64,000 nt of DNA. Source: Bacteroidota bacterium (GTDB lineage Bacteria > Bacteroidota > Rhodothermia > Balneolales > HLUCCA01). The notes beneath the pieces are model-generated. The model was not told the origin of the DNA. It made no database searches and saw only the letters and a list, made by a program, of their open reading frames with translations. How positions within the stretch are numbered: the first letter of the stretch is position 1; every line of letters begins with the position of its first letter. A program made the translations under genes and the position numbers. The stretch spans positions 1 through 64,000 of the forward strand of contig JAFIEZ010000019.1 of the NCBI GenBank assembly GCA_020832235.1, read 5' to 3'. Of the stretch, positions 46,760 through 57,300 are shown piece after piece.

Positions 46760-49588
46760 TTATCGGCTAAGATACAAGTTCTTGAATTCGTATGGCTTTC
46801 GAAAATGTTCATCTTCAAAATCTTCCATGAAATAAATCGTTTCGCCGGTTGATTTCATTTCAGGGCCGAGTTCTTTTTTCACTTCAGGGAACTTATCAAA
46901 CGGGAATACGGGCTCTTTAATGGCGTAATGTTTCAATTTAGAGCTTAAATCGAATTCGCCGAGTTTTGCCCCCAACATCACCTTCACACCGATTGCCGAT
47001 TCCGGTCGGCCTGTTGCCTTAGCAATGAACGGAATGGTTCTCGTTGCCCGGGGATTCGCCTCAATCACGTAAACCACATCGTCTTTTATGGCATACTGCA
47101 CATTGATAAAGCCTACTACATTCATGGCCTTGGCAATCCGGTTCTGATAGTCGGTCATCGTGGCAATGATTTCATCACTCAAACTATACGGCGGCAACAC
47201 GGCGGTAGAGTCGCCGGAATGCACCCCTGCGGGTTCAATATGTTGCATAATTCCACTTATGTGGAGCGTTTCGCCGTCATGAATGGAGTCGAAATCCACC
47301 TCAATGGCATGATCCAGATAGTGATCAATCAAAAATACATTTTCGGGATGTGTTTTGAGGAGGTCTTCTACATATTCGGTGAGTTCCTCAGCCTTCACTG
47401 CAATGCGCATTCCCTGACCACCAAGCACATAACTGGGTCGGATAAGTACTGGGTAGCCAACTACTTCAGCCTGCTCAAGTGCTCCGGCAACGTCTGAGGC
47501 CACGCCATAATTCGGGAACGGAATACCGCATTGCACGAGTACCTCTGAGAACTTTCCTCTGTCTTCGGCAAGGTCCATCATATCGTAACTGGTACCGAAA
47601 ATTTTGATTCCGGCTTTCTGAAAATGCTTGGCCAGCTTCAGAGCCGTTTGCCCACCAACCTGCAGAATAACGCCCTCCGGCTTTTCGTGCTCAAAAATAT
47701 CCAGTACACGCTCCCAAAATACCGGCTCGAAGTAAAGTTTGTCGGCAATGTCAAAATCCGTAGATACCGTTTCCGGGTTACAGTTCACCATAATGGTTTC
47801 ATAGCCCATCTCCTTGGCGGCTAGCACGGCATGCGTGCAGCTGTAATCGAATTCAATACCCTGACCAATTCGATTCGGGCCACTGCCCAAAATCATAATC
47901 TTTTTGCGGTCGGTTACTTCGCTTTCGTTTTCACCCTCATAAGCAGAGTAATAGTAGGGCGTCTGTGCCGGAAATTCTGCGGCACAGGTATCTACCAGCT
48001 TGAAGGAGGGCAACATCCCGAAACCCTTACGTTTTTCACGAACCTGATCTTCGGTTACTTTTGGTGCACTTTGCGATAACAGCCATGCAATCTGCTTATC
48101 CGAAAAACCGGCTTGTTTGGCCTCAAAGAGATCTTCTTTTGATAACGACTCCAATGTTTGACCTTCGAGGTGATTTTCCAGACTTACCATGTACTTGATT
48201 TGCTGGAGAAACCAGGGGTCAACATAGGTTACATCATGAATTTCTTCTATAGATGCACCCAATTTAAAGGCGTTGCGAATCTGTAGTGAACGGTCCCAAT
48301 AGGGCTTAATGAGACGCTCACGTACATGCTTACGGTCCAGTTCTTCGTAACCGTCTGCTCCCAGGCCGGCACGACCAATTTCCAGTCCCTGCCAGGCCTT
48401 GTTCATCGCCTCGGCAAAGTTTCGCCCGATAGCCATGACCTCGCCAACGGCTTTCATCTGCGTTCCAAGTTCTTCGTCAACACCCGGGAATTTCTCAAAG
48501 TTAAAACGTGGCACTTTCACCACCACATAATCAATTGCAGGCTCAAAACAGGCCGAGGTATGACCGGTAATCTGATTCTTAAGCTCATCCAGCGTGTAAC
48601 CAACGGCCAACTTTGAGGCCACTTTCGCTATAGGGTATCCGGTTGCTTTAGAAGCTAAAGCAGACGATCGGCTTACACGAGGATTGATTTCAATGGCAAC
48701 AACGCGGTCGGTCCCCGGTTCCATGGCAAACTGTACGTTACACCCTCCTGCGAATGTTCCAATAGAACGCATCATGCGAATGGCTGCATTTCGAAGCAGT
48801 TGAAACTGTTTGTCGGTGAGGGTTTGTGCCGGGGCCACCGTAACAGAATCGCCGGTATGCACACCCATAGGATCAAAATTCTCGATTCCACAAATAATGA
48901 CCACGTTGTCGTTGTCATCACGAAGCAATTCCAGCTCAAACTCTTTCCACCCAATAATCGACTCTTCCAATAAAATCTCGTGTATGGGAGATAATTCGAG
49001 GCCTCGCAATACCTTTCGTTCGAATTCATCCTCGTTCCAGATAATTCCGCCCCCCATTCCTCCCATGGTAAACGAAGGTCGAATTATGAGGGGGAAGCCT
49101 CCCAGCTTAATCACGATTTCCTTTGCATCAAGAAGCGACTTCGCAACAAAACTGCGGCACTGTCCTACCCCGATTTTCTCCATGAGATCGCGGAATTGCT
49201 GTCGGTCTTCCGTGATGTCAATCGCATCGATGTCAACGCCAATGATCTGGATGTTGTTCTTCTCCCAGAATCCGGCATGATGAAGGTCACGCGCCAGATT
49301 AAGGGCTGTTTGTCCCCCCATGGTTGGAAGTACGGCATCTACCTTTTCAGCGGCACAGATTTCCTTAATGGATTGCTTGGTTAGCGGCTTCAGGTAAACG
49401 GCATCGGCCATCATCGGGTCGGTCATGATGGTAGCCGGATTTGAGTTAATGAGCACAACACGATATCCCTCCTCTCTGAGCGAGCGGCACGCCTGTGTTC
49501 CGGAATAGTCAAATTCACAGGCCTGACCAATGATGATGGGTCCGGAGCCGATAATCAGGATGGTTTGTATGTCGTTTCTGCGGGGCAT
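46760..49588 (-). CDS. carB: Carbamoyl-phosphate synthase large chain, without the MGS allosteric domain
   Basis: Makes carbamoyl phosphate from bicarbonate, ATP and CarA-derived ammonia for arginine and pyrimidine synthesis. The two ATP-grasp halves are visible: [20 protein letters not shown] and [10 protein letters not shown] in the first, [20 protein letters not shown] and [11 protein letters not shown] in the second. The protein has 942 residues against about 1070 in E. coli and ends soon after [18 protein letters not shown], exactly where the C-terminal MGS-like regulatory domain would begin. The stop is clean and no frameshift is visible, so this looks like a natural short form as in some Bacteroidota. 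It follows carA with a 105-base gap. Confidence 0.96.
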   Translation of the reverse strand: MPRRNDIQTILIIGSGPIIIGQACEFDYSGTQACRSLREEGYRVVLINSNPATIMTDPMMADAVYLKPLTKQSIKEICAAEKVDAVLPTMGGQTALNLARDLHHAGFWEKNNIQIIGVDIDAIDITEDRQQFRDLMEKIGVGQCRSFVAKSLLDAKEIVIKLGGFPLIIRPSFTMGGMGGGIIWNEDEFERKVLRGLELSPIHEILLEESIIGWKEFELELLRDDNDNVVIICGIENFDPMGVHTGDSVTVAPAQTLTDKQFQLLRNAAIRMMRSIGTFAGGCNVQFAMEPGTDRVVAIEINPRVSRSSALASKATGYPIAKVASKLAVGYTLDELKNQITGHTSACFEPAIDYVVVKVPRFNFEKFPGVDEELGTQMKAVGEVMAIGRNFAEAMNKAWQGLEIGRAGLGADGYEELDRKHVRERLIKPYWDRSLQIRNAFKLGASIEEIHDVTYVDPWFLQQIKYMVSLENHLEGQTLESLSKEDLFEAKQAGFSDKQIAWLLSQSAPKVTEDQVREKRKGFGMLPSFKLVDTCAAEFPAQTPYYYSAYEGENESEVTDRKKIMILGSGPNRIGQGIEFDYSCTHAVLAAKEMGYETIMVNCNPETVSTDFDIADKLYFEPVFWERVLDIFEHEKPEGVILQVGGQTALKLAKHFQKAGIKIFGTSYDMMDLAEDRGKFSEVLVQCGIPFPNYGVASDVAGALEQAEVVGYPVLIRPSYVLGGQGMRIAVKAEELTEYVEDLLKTHPENVFLIDHYLDHAIEVDFDSIHDGETLHISGIMQHIEPAGVHSGDSTAVLPPYSLSDEIIATMTDYQNRIAKAMNVVGFINVQYAIKDDVVYVIEANPRATRTIPFIAKATGRPESAIGVKVMLGAKLGEFDLSSKLKHYAIKEPVFPFDKFPEVKKELGPEMKSTGETIYFMEDFEDEHFRKPYEFKNLYLSR

Positions 49589-49642
49589 AGTAATTAATTT
49601 TGAGGTCGTTTAAAGCTGAGCAGTGTGATGGCGTTGGTGTGC

Positions 49643-49668
49643 CTGCATGCCGTTCTTATGGCGTGCAG
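49643..49668 (-). other. Hairpin in the carA-carB spacer
   Basis: A 9-bp stem (CTGCATGCC with GGCGTGCAG, one G-U) with an 8-base loop lies 25 bases past the carA stop. No T-tract follows, so it may set the relative levels of the two subunits through processing rather than termination. Confidence 0.4.
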
Positions 49669-49693
49669 AAGGAGGTCGAAAGTTGCGTGCTTG

Positions 49694-50800
49694 TTAGGCC
49701 TTTACTTCTCGTATCCTTTCAATAAACTCATCGAAAAGGTAGGCCGAGTCGTGCGGACCGGGCGACGCTTCGGGATGGTATTGCACACTGAACCCGTTGA
49801 AATTCTTAAAATGCAAACCCTCAACAGTACCGTCGTTTAGGTTCACATGTGAAATCGTTGCCACATCCGAAGAAACAGATTCTGGTTTAATGGCAAATCC
49901 ATGATTCTGGGTAGTGATTTCAACAAGTCGGGTTAATTCGTTGCGAACAGGGTGATTGGCGCCGCGATGTCCCACGAACATTTTGTCTACGGTGATGCCT
50001 TCCGAAAGGGCCAGCAACTGGTGGCCAAGGCATATACCAAAAATAGGTTTTCCTGTAGCCTTCGCTTTGTTAACAGCTTCAACAGCATATTCCATTGGAT
50101 TCGGATCGCCGGGCCCGTTACTAAAGAAAAACCCATCGGGATTCCACTCCAGAACTTGCTCAAATGGTGTTTTAGCGGGGAATACGCGAAGGGCGCAACC
50201 TCTTTGCGTAAAATTATTGATGATATTCTGCTTAATTCCATAGTCGAAAGCAGCTACACGGAACGCATGTTTTTCAGGCGATATCGTCTGTGCCTCTGAA
50301 CGAGTAACCTTCGATGCCAGTTCAAGTCCTGCCATGGGTACCCAATCTTTGGCTTTCTGAACGAGTACATCGGCATCCAGTTCTTCCGAGGAAATGACTG
50401 CATTCATGACCCCTTTCTCGCGTATATGGCGCACGAGTTTTCGGGTGTCAACACCTGTTATTCCTACAATTTTATTCTTACGCAAGTAGGTATGCAGATC
50501 CCCATCCGCCATAGTATTGCTAAAATCCCAGGAAAATGCTCTCACGATAACCCCGGCAACCATGACTTTTCGAGCTTCATCATCACGTGAAGAAACGCCA
50601 TAGTTCCCAATGTGTGGGTAGGTCATCATCATAAGCTGACCATAATAACTGGGATCGGTAAAGATTTCCTGATATCCGTACATACTGGTATTGAAGCATA
50701 ATTCTCCACCTGTTGTACCTTGATATCCAATGGCATACCCTGTTTCAACGGTGCCATCCGAGAGCGCAATAATGGCGCGCTTACGTTCTTGCATCGACAT
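49694..50800 (-). CDS. carA: Carbamoyl-phosphate synthase small chain
   Basis: Glutamine amidotransferase subunit that feeds ammonia to CarB. The 368 residues show the N-terminal CPSase domain (SDGTVETGYAIGYQGTTGG, YGQLMMMTYPHIGNYGV) and a class I glutaminase domain. The nucleophile Cys is in FGICLGHQLLALSEG, and the His-Glu partners in VQYHPEASPGPHDSAYLFD. I start at the ATG at 50800 (MSMQERKRA). The open frame extends 11 codons further without family similarity. It precedes carB on the same strand. Confidence 0.96.
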   Translation of the reverse strand: MSMQERKRAIIALSDGTVETGYAIGYQGTTGGELCFNTSMYGYQEIFTDPSYYGQLMMMTYPHIGNYGVSSRDDEARKVMVAGVIVRAFSWDFSNTMADGDLHTYLRKNKIVGITGVDTRKLVRHIREKGVMNAVISSEELDADVLVQKAKDWVPMAGLELASKVTRSEAQTISPEKHAFRVAAFDYGIKQNIINNFTQRGCALRVFPAKTPFEQVLEWNPDGFFFSNGPGDPNPMEYAVEAVNKAKATGKPIFGICLGHQLLALSEGITVDKMFVGHRGANHPVRNELTRLVEITTQNHGFAIKPESVSSDVATISHVNLNDGTVEGLHFKNFNGFSVQYHPEASPGPHDSAYLFDEFIERIREVKA

Positions 50801-50942
50801 GATTTTGTGTTTTGGAGGTGTTCTGATAAACAATACATCGGCAGCCTGATACCGCCTGTTCCCTAACGTGGCAATGCAGACAATATAGCACAGATGAATT
50901 GAAAGAATCTGTTAAAAAGGACAGGCGAAACGGTAAAGAGGC

Positions 50943-50981
50943 AAAAAAAATCCGACTCCCTGAAATAACAAGGGTCGGATT
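50943..50981 (-). terminator. Terminator after the DUF5989 gene
   Basis: AATCCGACCCTT and AGGGAGTCGGATT (minus-strand sense, one bulge) form a stem, followed by eight T residues (50943-50950). It lies 34 bases past the stop at 51015 and ends that small unit before the carA start. Confidence 0.8.
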
Positions 50982-51014
50982 AGAAAAAAAAGAATGGTTA
51001 AAACAATGCACGGT

Positions 51015-51173
51015 TCAGAATAAAGCGTAAATGAAGGGTGCGAGGGCTGTATTACTGGTAACCACAATGAGTAAACCAAGCAGGAGTAAAATAAAAACAA
51101 TGGGGGCAAGCCAAAGTTTTTTTCGAACTTTGAGAAACGTCCAGAACTCTTTGAGGATACCGATTTTACTCAT
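51015..51173 (-). CDS. DUF5989 family small membrane protein
   Basis: A 52-residue protein not obvious by length alone. ATG at 51171-51173, TGA at 51015-51017. It begins MSKIGILKEFWTFLKVRKKL, then a single membrane helix rich in Ile, Leu and Val, and ends SNTALAPFIYALF. The pattern EFWxFLKVRKKLWL, helix, SxxALAPFIYxLF is characteristic of DUF5989 proteins. Those are often found beside SxtJ-type proteins and carbamoyltransferases. Here it stands alone with its own terminator, upstream of carA. Function unknown. Confidence 0.82.
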   Translation of the reverse strand: MSKIGILKEFWTFLKVRKKLWLAPIVFILLLLGLLIVVTSNTALAPFIYALF

Positions 51174-51422
51174 TGTGTTTGCTGATAAATTAGGCTAAGA
51201 TATCACTTTTAAGCTCAAAATAAAACAGAATATGAAGTTAGCTGACCTGCAACCTGGCTGTTCTGAAATACCGAGCTGGACTTATGGTAACCGTCAAGCT
51301 CACTTTGATTTACATATCGTTTATGCAGATGCACGAGTGAATTAAAAATCGTATATTCGGCGAGTTTACATCTACTTTGGTGTGCACAAGAATGTGCAAA
51401 TTCGTATTACAAATAGTTATTC

Positions 51423-52283
51423 ATGTCTGAAACAAAATCGCTGTTACTGGCAGACAGTGGCTCTACAAAAACCGAATGGTGTCTGGTAAAACCAGACCAT
51501 ACATCTAAAACCGTATTTACAGGCGGTCTGAATCCATATTACCATACAGAGGAAAGTATCGCTGAGATCCTCCGCAATAACCTGATTCCTGAACTCGGTA
51601 CCGACTCGGTTGATGAGATTCATTTCTACGGCGCTGGATGCACAGGCGATGAACGCACTGATATGCTTAGGGCTGTTCTGAAAACCGTTTTTGGAGCTGA
51701 AGTTGTAGAAGTAGACAGTGATATTATGGGGTCTGTTCGCGCAGTGTGCGGTCGTAAACCCGGTGTCGCTGCCATTCTTGGTACGGGTGCAAACTCCTGC
51801 CAGTATGATGGAGAAAAAGTTGTAGACAATGTTCCGGTTTTAGGTTTTATTCTTGGAGATGAAGGCAGCGCCGGATATTTTGGTCGGAAAATTCTGCAAG
51901 GGTATTTCTACCGGGAAATGCCCGAAGATCTCAAGTCTGACCTTGAGGCCAACTACAACATGAACAGAAGTACAATTCTGGACAATGTATACAAAAAGCC
52001 ACAACCCAACACCTATGTGGCTGGTTTTGCTAAATTTATTGGGCGGCATGCCAAACATCCCTACATACAGTCTATTCTCAGAGAAGGTTTCCAGGAGGCT
52101 ATCAACCGCCATATCAAAAAATACGATAACGTAGCCTCAATGCCTGTCGGTTTTGTGGGATCAGTAGCATTTCATAACGCGGCTCTGCTCAGAGAGCTTT
52201 TGGTAGAAAACGGTCTCCAACCAGGTGAAATCCTACAAAATCCGATGCCAAATCTGGTGAAATACCACAACGGCTCAGTCTAA
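51423..52283 (+). CDS. N-acetylglucosamine kinase-like (BadF/BadG ATPase family)
   Basis: A 286-residue kinase of the BadF/BadG/BcrA/BcrD ATPase family, actin-like fold, predicted to phosphorylate amino sugars such as N-acetylglucosamine. The phosphate 1 motif is LLLADSGSTKTEWCLV, the catalytic region reads AAILGTGANSCQYDG, and the second phosphate motif FILGDEGSAGYFGRKI. The end has GFVGSVAFHNAALLRELL. Similar proteins are common in Bacteroidota as peptidoglycan-sugar recycling kinases. It lies alone on the plus strand after a 249-base gap with no clear signal. Confidence 0.85.
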   Translation: MSETKSLLLADSGSTKTEWCLVKPDHTSKTVFTGGLNPYYHTEESIAEILRNNLIPELGTDSVDEIHFYGAGCTGDERTDMLRAVLKTVFGAEVVEVDSDIMGSVRAVCGRKPGVAAILGTGANSCQYDGEKVVDNVPVLGFILGDEGSAGYFGRKILQGYFYREMPEDLKSDLEANYNMNRSTILDNVYKKPQPNTYVAGFAKFIGRHAKHPYIQSILREGFQEAINRHIKKYDNVASMPVGFVGSVAFHNAALLRELLVENGLQPGEILQNPMPNLVKYHNGSV

Positions 52284-52392
52284 CGATACCCAAGCTAAAC
52301 CTTCTTCGTAGATTTAATTCTTGGATGCCTACCCCACAGGTGAACTTGTATTTGCTGTGTAACGAACTCCTTTTAATGATTACTCACGTTCA

Positions 52393-54126
52393 TTATGGTA
52401 TGTAAAACGTTGGCGCACCAGGACCAACCTGCATCCCAAGACCAAATACCCAAACGTAGAACAGTACAATCCACCCTAACAAGAAAAAGATCGAATAGGG
52501 CAACATCGTTGATATTATGGTACCAATACCCAGCTTACGGTCATATCGGGTAGCAAATGCGAGAATAAGCCCGAAATAACTCATCATCGGTGTAATGATA
52601 TTCGTGGTACTGTCGCCAATACGATAGGCAGCCTGTATCACTTCAGGTGAATACCCAATCAACATGAGCATGGGAACAAAGATCGGCGCCGTAATGGCCC
52701 ACTGCGCTGAGGCAGACCCCAGCATCAGGTTTACAAAACAGCACATCAAAATGAACGGTATAAACACCAGAGGTCCGGTGAGATTAATGGCAACCAAAAG
52801 ATCAGCTCCCTTTACCGCAACAATAGGCCCTAGATTACTCCATCCAAAAAAGGCCACGAATTGAGCCGCGAAAAATACCAGTACAATATATAAACCTAAT
52901 GTACTCATAGCCTTGGCCATTCCGTCTATGACATCCCTGTCAGATTTCATAGTGCCTGTGACTCTGCCGTAGACGTAGCCCGGAATCAAAAAGAATACAA
53001 AGATCAGTGAAACCATCCCCCTAAGTAACGGAGAGTCAAGTACATCACCCGTTTCCGGATTGCGGAGCACTCCCCATTCCGGATAAGCCGACATAAAAAT
53101 CATAAACGAAACGCCAAGCACTGCCAACCCTGCCATTTTGAGCCCACGCTTTTCTTTATCGGTGATAGGATCCATACTGGAATCATCTGATAAATCTTCA
53201 CTAGCCATTGAAGGATCGTATGGCCCTAGTTTGGGTTCAACAATTTTGAGAGTTACAAATGCTCCAACAGCTGTTATTAAAAAAGTACTCACAATCATGA
53301 AATACCAGTTAACAGCAGGATGCACCATATAACCCGGATCAATCAGCTGAGCTGCTTCTTCCGTTATTCCAGCAAGCAACGGATCTATAGTACCAATAAG
53401 CAGGTTAGCACTGTATCCGCCCGATACACCCGCGAAGGCTGCAGCCAGTCCAGCAAGAGGATGCCTTCCCAAAGCCATAAAAATAACGGCAGCCAGCGGA
53501 ACCAGAACTACATACCCCATTTCTGAGGCCGTGTTAGAGATAATCCCTGCAAATACAATGGTTATGGTCACCAATCGCTTTGGCTCGAGTATAAAGTTCA
53601 AAACAGGGAACACCATCTTTTCATGGATAAACTTTACGCCCGGGGCATTAAGATAAACTGCTATTAACCGCTTTAGTCCAGCTCTGCCATCAACGGAGGG
53701 AATGCTGAGCGTACGAAAAGAAGCTGCCGCAAGTACAAGCGAACGGATTGCAGCACTGATAAGTCCTGATTTCTCTGCAACTCCCACGCCAAGCAATGCA
53801 ACCAATACCGTACCCAGAGGCACGAAGCCGGTAAAGTTTGTAACAAGATTTTCGACTATTCGTCGAAGTCCGTCACCATTCATCAAACTGACCACTTCAA
53901 TCACGCCATCCGGGGCCCTTCCCCGGGCACCCTCTGGTCTGGGATCTATGGCACTAACCCCAAAATAATCAGCTACCCCGCTTAAGATGACAACACCAAA
54001 TGCGAACAATGCAAAAAGGGTAACAGGATGTGGCAAGAGATTGCCCAACCACTCCACCGTATCCAGAAATCGGGTAAAGGCCGTTTTTTTTGTGCTATCG
54101 GGAGCTTTATCGGAGTGGGGATTCAT
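52393..54126 (-). CDS. AbgT family transporter
   Basis: A 577-residue membrane protein of the AbgT family, which carries p-aminobenzoyl-glutamate uptake or antimetabolite efflux, usually coupled to H+. Features: FLDTVEWLGNLLPHPVTLFA at the start, GLRRIVENLVTNFTGFVPLG, SASAQWAITAPIFVPM and SPEVIQAAYRIGDSTTNIITP near the C-terminus, all typical. About thirteen hydrophobic segments plus two hairpins. I use the ATG at 54126. No abgA/abgB hydrolase genes are adjacent. Confidence 0.92.
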   Translation of the reverse strand: MNPHSDKAPDSTKKTAFTRFLDTVEWLGNLLPHPVTLFALFAFGVVILSGVADYFGVSAIDPRPEGARGRAPDGVIEVVSLMNGDGLRRIVENLVTNFTGFVPLGTVLVALLGVGVAEKSGLISAAIRSLVLAAASFRTLSIPSVDGRAGLKRLIAVYLNAPGVKFIHEKMVFPVLNFILEPKRLVTITIVFAGIISNTASEMGYVVLVPLAAVIFMALGRHPLAGLAAAFAGVSGGYSANLLIGTIDPLLAGITEEAAQLIDPGYMVHPAVNWYFMIVSTFLITAVGAFVTLKIVEPKLGPYDPSMASEDLSDDSSMDPITDKEKRGLKMAGLAVLGVSFMIFMSAYPEWGVLRNPETGDVLDSPLLRGMVSLIFVFFLIPGYVYGRVTGTMKSDRDVIDGMAKAMSTLGLYIVLVFFAAQFVAFFGWSNLGPIVAVKGADLLVAINLTGPLVFIPFILMCCFVNLMLGSASAQWAITAPIFVPMLMLIGYSPEVIQAAYRIGDSTTNIITPMMSYFGLILAFATRYDRKLGIGTIISTMLPYSIFFLLGWIVLFYVWVFGLGMQVGPGAPTFYIP

Positions 54127-54364
54127 CAATGTTGAGATGGGTGGATTTCTTATTTCTAAAAACGCTGTGAATGTTAATCACACAGAATTGACCAAAATAA
54201 CCAAGTAGGTTCAAATCTGAAAACAATTAAACTGAAAACTTCCCCCAGTACAACATGTGCAACGTATCCGTGTCTCAAATTATGAAGCAGTTGAGCTTTA
54301 ATGAGCAAGGATTTAAGCGATGCGAGGTCAACTAAACCAAGTCTAAGTATAAAAATATCAGCTA

Positions 54365-55264
54365 CTAAAATACCATCATCTTCATACAGAATACGCTTCC
54401 TCCACTTTTACGGAATTCGTCTGTCGGCACTTCCAGTACAGTAAATCCTTCTTCACGCAGCTTATTATTTACATCTGTACATCCCTGCTGAATAATCACG
54501 TGCTGACCATCAGGGCACGTCGCATTACAAGCAAAAAGCTCCTCTGCTTCGTCTCGACCGGCTTCAATTACGGTCGGTATAAGGGCTCGAATAAGCGCAA
54601 GCCCTTCGTCGGTAAAAGCATCAGGATAGATTAGTGCTGTTTTACTGTTCAGCATACAAAAACAGGTATCAAGATGGTAGAATGCAGGATGTTTGAGCTC
54701 AAGGGCTATTACAGGTACATCAAATGTATGACATACCTTTTTGTAAGCATCAAGAGAAGACCGGAAGCCATATCCACCCCACAATAAACGCTTCCCACTA
54801 TGCCAAATCGCATCTCCCATCCCCTCAAAATCTTCTATTTCTGAGGCATCAAAATGATGAATTGTATAATCGTTGGCCTTGTACCACTGTTCAATAAACT
54901 GGACTTCATCTTTACGTTGGTCGGCGTGCATAATACTCATGAACACGTGTTTCTGCCCATTTACGGTTACAAATGGTAAACTTTGATTGGCACAGAAAAC
55001 CATATCGGGAAGACCAGGCTGCCCTTCTATAGTATGAACTCGCACACCTGCATCTGAAAAAGCTTCGCGCACGGCCTGCCACTCATTCAATGCTTTTTCT
55101 TTGTCGATATTACCAATATGACCTTCCATATGCGGATTAATTACATATTCAATGGTAAAATGATCCGGTGTAACCATCAGGGCCTCTTTTGGCAGTGGCA
55201 TAGTTGGAATTTCGGCCAGTTTAAATGACAAATCTTCAATACGGGTAATTACAGTTGATAGCAT
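54365..55264 (-). CDS. Dimethylarginine dimethylaminohydrolase-like amidinotransferase-fold enzyme
   Basis: A 299-residue enzyme of the guanidine-modifying (DDAH/amidinotransferase) superfamily. The catalytic Cys is in GGSVFCMKM at the C-terminus, the His in FYHLDTCFCMLN, and the substrate-binding Asp/Glu in LPDMVFCANQSL and EDFEGMGDAIW. Length and motifs fit a hydrolase acting on arginine derivatives such as methylarginines or citrulline. It is transcribed alone; the 235 bases to the AbgT start hold no signal I can support. Confidence 0.82.
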   Translation of the reverse strand: MLSTVITRIEDLSFKLAEIPTMPLPKEALMVTPDHFTIEYVINPHMEGHIGNIDKEKALNEWQAVREAFSDAGVRVHTIEGQPGLPDMVFCANQSLPFVTVNGQKHVFMSIMHADQRKDEVQFIEQWYKANDYTIHHFDASEIEDFEGMGDAIWHSGKRLLWGGYGFRSSLDAYKKVCHTFDVPVIALELKHPAFYHLDTCFCMLNSKTALIYPDAFTDEGLALIRALIPTVIEAGRDEAEELFACNATCPDGQHVIIQQGCTDVNNKLREEGFTVLEVPTDEFRKSGGSVFCMKMMVF

Positions 55265-55508
55265 ATAGGCAGATATTAAATATTTTTTTGGGCAGGTTTA
55301 CAGATACATCTGTGCTTAAAGCACATTAAAGCTCAAAATTGACGAAACATCACAGACATGGCTATAAACTCATGCTTAAAATACCATGAATTTGAGCATA
55401 TTGTTCGGTTTTTCAAGGCGGCTTTCTTATTTTCAGTAGCATAAAAATAAACGGCTTTTGCGGTAAAGAAAAGCGGTTCCAATTAAAACCACGAAATCTA
55501 CTATAGCG

Positions 55509-56288
55509 ATGAAATTTACTGTTTGTATCAAACAGGTACCCGACGTGTATGCCCCTCTGCAAATTAAGAACGGCGAACTGTCCATGGATACCGACCGAAT
55601 GGTTCTGAATGCGTATGATGCTTCGGCTGTGGAAGAAGCCCTCGTTTTAACCGAACAACATGGCGGAGATGTTGAAGTTGTGCTTATTGGTCCCGATAAG
55701 GCAAAAGAAACAATCCGCAAAGCACTGGCGATGGGGGCTGCAAAAGGCCATCATATACATGTTGAAGATACCCACGGTTTGGATTCTGCAGCTTATGCTT
55801 CCATCCTGACGGCATTTTTCGAGAAGAACCCTACGGAGGTTATCGCAACAGGCAAACAATCTCAAGACACCGACAGCGGACTCGCAGGCAGTATGATCGC
55901 GGCCTCCTTGAACCTGCCCTATGCAGCCAATGCGGTAGGCCTTCATATTGATGGAGGAAGTTCCTTGGTAGTGAAAAGACAAGGCGATACGGGCCAGGAA
56001 ATGCTGGCCCTGCCAATACCCTGCCTGGTCACATGTTCCAATGACATGAACAACCCGCGAATACCCAGTCTTAAAGGAATTATGGCTTCCAAGAAAAAAC
56101 CGGTTGAGACACATACGCTCGAAGATCTTGGACTTAGCCTGGCTACCGTGCGCGACAGTGTAAAAACAAGTACCATCAGCTATCAGGAAATGCCGGCGCG
56201 CGAAGCAGGCAAAAAACTTGAAGGTGATGCTGAAGAGTTGGTCAGCTCATTGATGAACCTGCTACAAAATGAAGCTAAGGTCATATAA
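55509..56288 (+). CDS. etfB: Electron transfer flavoprotein beta subunit, FixA-like
   Basis: A 259-residue EtfB/FixA protein, which holds AMP or, in bifurcating forms, a second FAD. Signatures: KFTVCIKQVPDVYAPLQI at the start, GKQSQDTDSGLAGSMIA, and RIPSLKGIMASKKKP, the family pattern. It heads a run etfB-etfA-fixC-fixX, with 35 bases to etfA. Because fixC and fixX lie next to it, the complex may be of the FixABCX type. The sequence alone does not prove bifurcation. Confidence 0.93.
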   Translation: MKFTVCIKQVPDVYAPLQIKNGELSMDTDRMVLNAYDASAVEEALVLTEQHGGDVEVVLIGPDKAKETIRKALAMGAAKGHHIHVEDTHGLDSAAYASILTAFFEKNPTEVIATGKQSQDTDSGLAGSMIAASLNLPYAANAVGLHIDGGSSLVVKRQGDTGQEMLALPIPCLVTCSNDMNNPRIPSLKGIMASKKKPVETHTLEDLGLSLATVRDSVKTSTISYQEMPAREAGKKLEGDAEELVSSLMNLLQNEAKVI

Positions 56289-56323
56289 CAAATTGCTTTT
56301 TCATCCTTCTAAACAGTTAAATA

Positions 56324-57295
56324 ATGTCAGCCATATTAGTATATATATCAACAACAGGCGGAAAAATTAAGCGCTCATCACTGGAAGTCCTCTCACACTG
56401 CAGAGATCAGGCCACTAAAAATAACATGGAGCTTGCCGCAGTAGTTTTAGACAACGATGCTGCCGCATTCGCTGATCAGTTACAACAGTACGGCGCCCGT
56501 AAAGTGTACACTGTAAGCAACCCCATTTTCAAGAGCCACTTGAATGCTCCGGTTACACAGGCTCTGCTGCAAATTATTGAACAAGTTAACCCAAGAGTTT
56601 TTGCATGTGCCTCCACTGAGGGAACGAAAGATGTACTGGGGGCCCTTGCCGCAAAAACAGGTGGTGCAGCTCTACCGGACGTAGCTAATTTTGAAGTTAC
56701 GGCTGACGGTGTGTCGGCTCTGCGACCGGTTATGGCTGCAAAGATTCTGAGTCAGAATACGGCTTCCGGCGAATTGGTGCTCGTAAGTGTAAGATCAGGC
56801 TCATACGACGCAACCGAATCACCAACCGTAGCAGATGTTACGGATGTTGCCTTTACCCCTGCCGATTTCGCTGCTGTTCTTCGGGAAGTGATCAGCAGCA
56901 CCGGTGATAAAGTGGATCTGTCGGAGGCAACAGTAGTGGTTGCCGCAGGCCGTGGCATCAAAGACGAGGAAGGTAAAAAACTCATCGACGATCTGGCCGA
57001 AACACTGGGTGCCGCTGTAGGAGCTTCGAGAGCTGTGGTAGAAAATGGGTTGTTTCCGGCTACTGCGCAAATCGGTCAGACAGGAAAAGTGGTATCACCA
57101 GAACTCTATTTTGCCATCGGAATCTCGGGAGCCGTTCAGCATACGGCCGGTATGAGTAATTCCAAAGTCATCGTTGCAATAAATAAAGACGGTGATGCAC
57201 CCATTTTCCAGATGGCCTCCTACGGGTTGGTTGGTGATTTATATAAAATTTTACCGCTTCTCACCGAAGAGATACGTAAAGCTAAATCAGCATAA
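56324..57295 (+). CDS. etfA: Electron transfer flavoprotein alpha subunit, FixB-like
   Basis: A 323-residue EtfA/FixB protein. The N-terminal half is the alpha/beta part. The C-terminal FAD-binding domain begins near VVVAAGRGIKDEEG and shows SRAVVENGLFP, QIGQTGKVVSPELYFAIGISG and AVQHTAGMSNSKVIVAINKD, all typical flavin-binding stretches. The pair with EtfB forms a soluble heterodimer that receives electrons from acyl-CoA dehydrogenases. A strong hairpin separates it from fixC. Confidence 0.94.
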   Translation: MSAILVYISTTGGKIKRSSLEVLSHCRDQATKNNMELAAVVLDNDAAAFADQLQQYGARKVYTVSNPIFKSHLNAPVTQALLQIIEQVNPRVFACASTEGTKDVLGALAAKTGGAALPDVANFEVTADGVSALRPVMAAKILSQNTASGELVLVSVRSGSYDATESPTVADVTDVAFTPADFAAVLREVISSTGDKVDLSEATVVVAAGRGIKDEEGKKLIDDLAETLGAAVGASRAVVENGLFPATAQIGQTGKVVSPELYFAIGISGAVQHTAGMSNSKVIVAINKDGDAPIFQMASYGLVGDLYKILPLLTEEIRKAKSA

Positions 57296-57300
57296 GCACC

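Noticed and set aside
46760-49588. carB as a truncated pseudogene
   Set aside because: Both ATP-grasp halves are complete and the stop falls at a domain border; no leftover MGS sequence is seen downstream.
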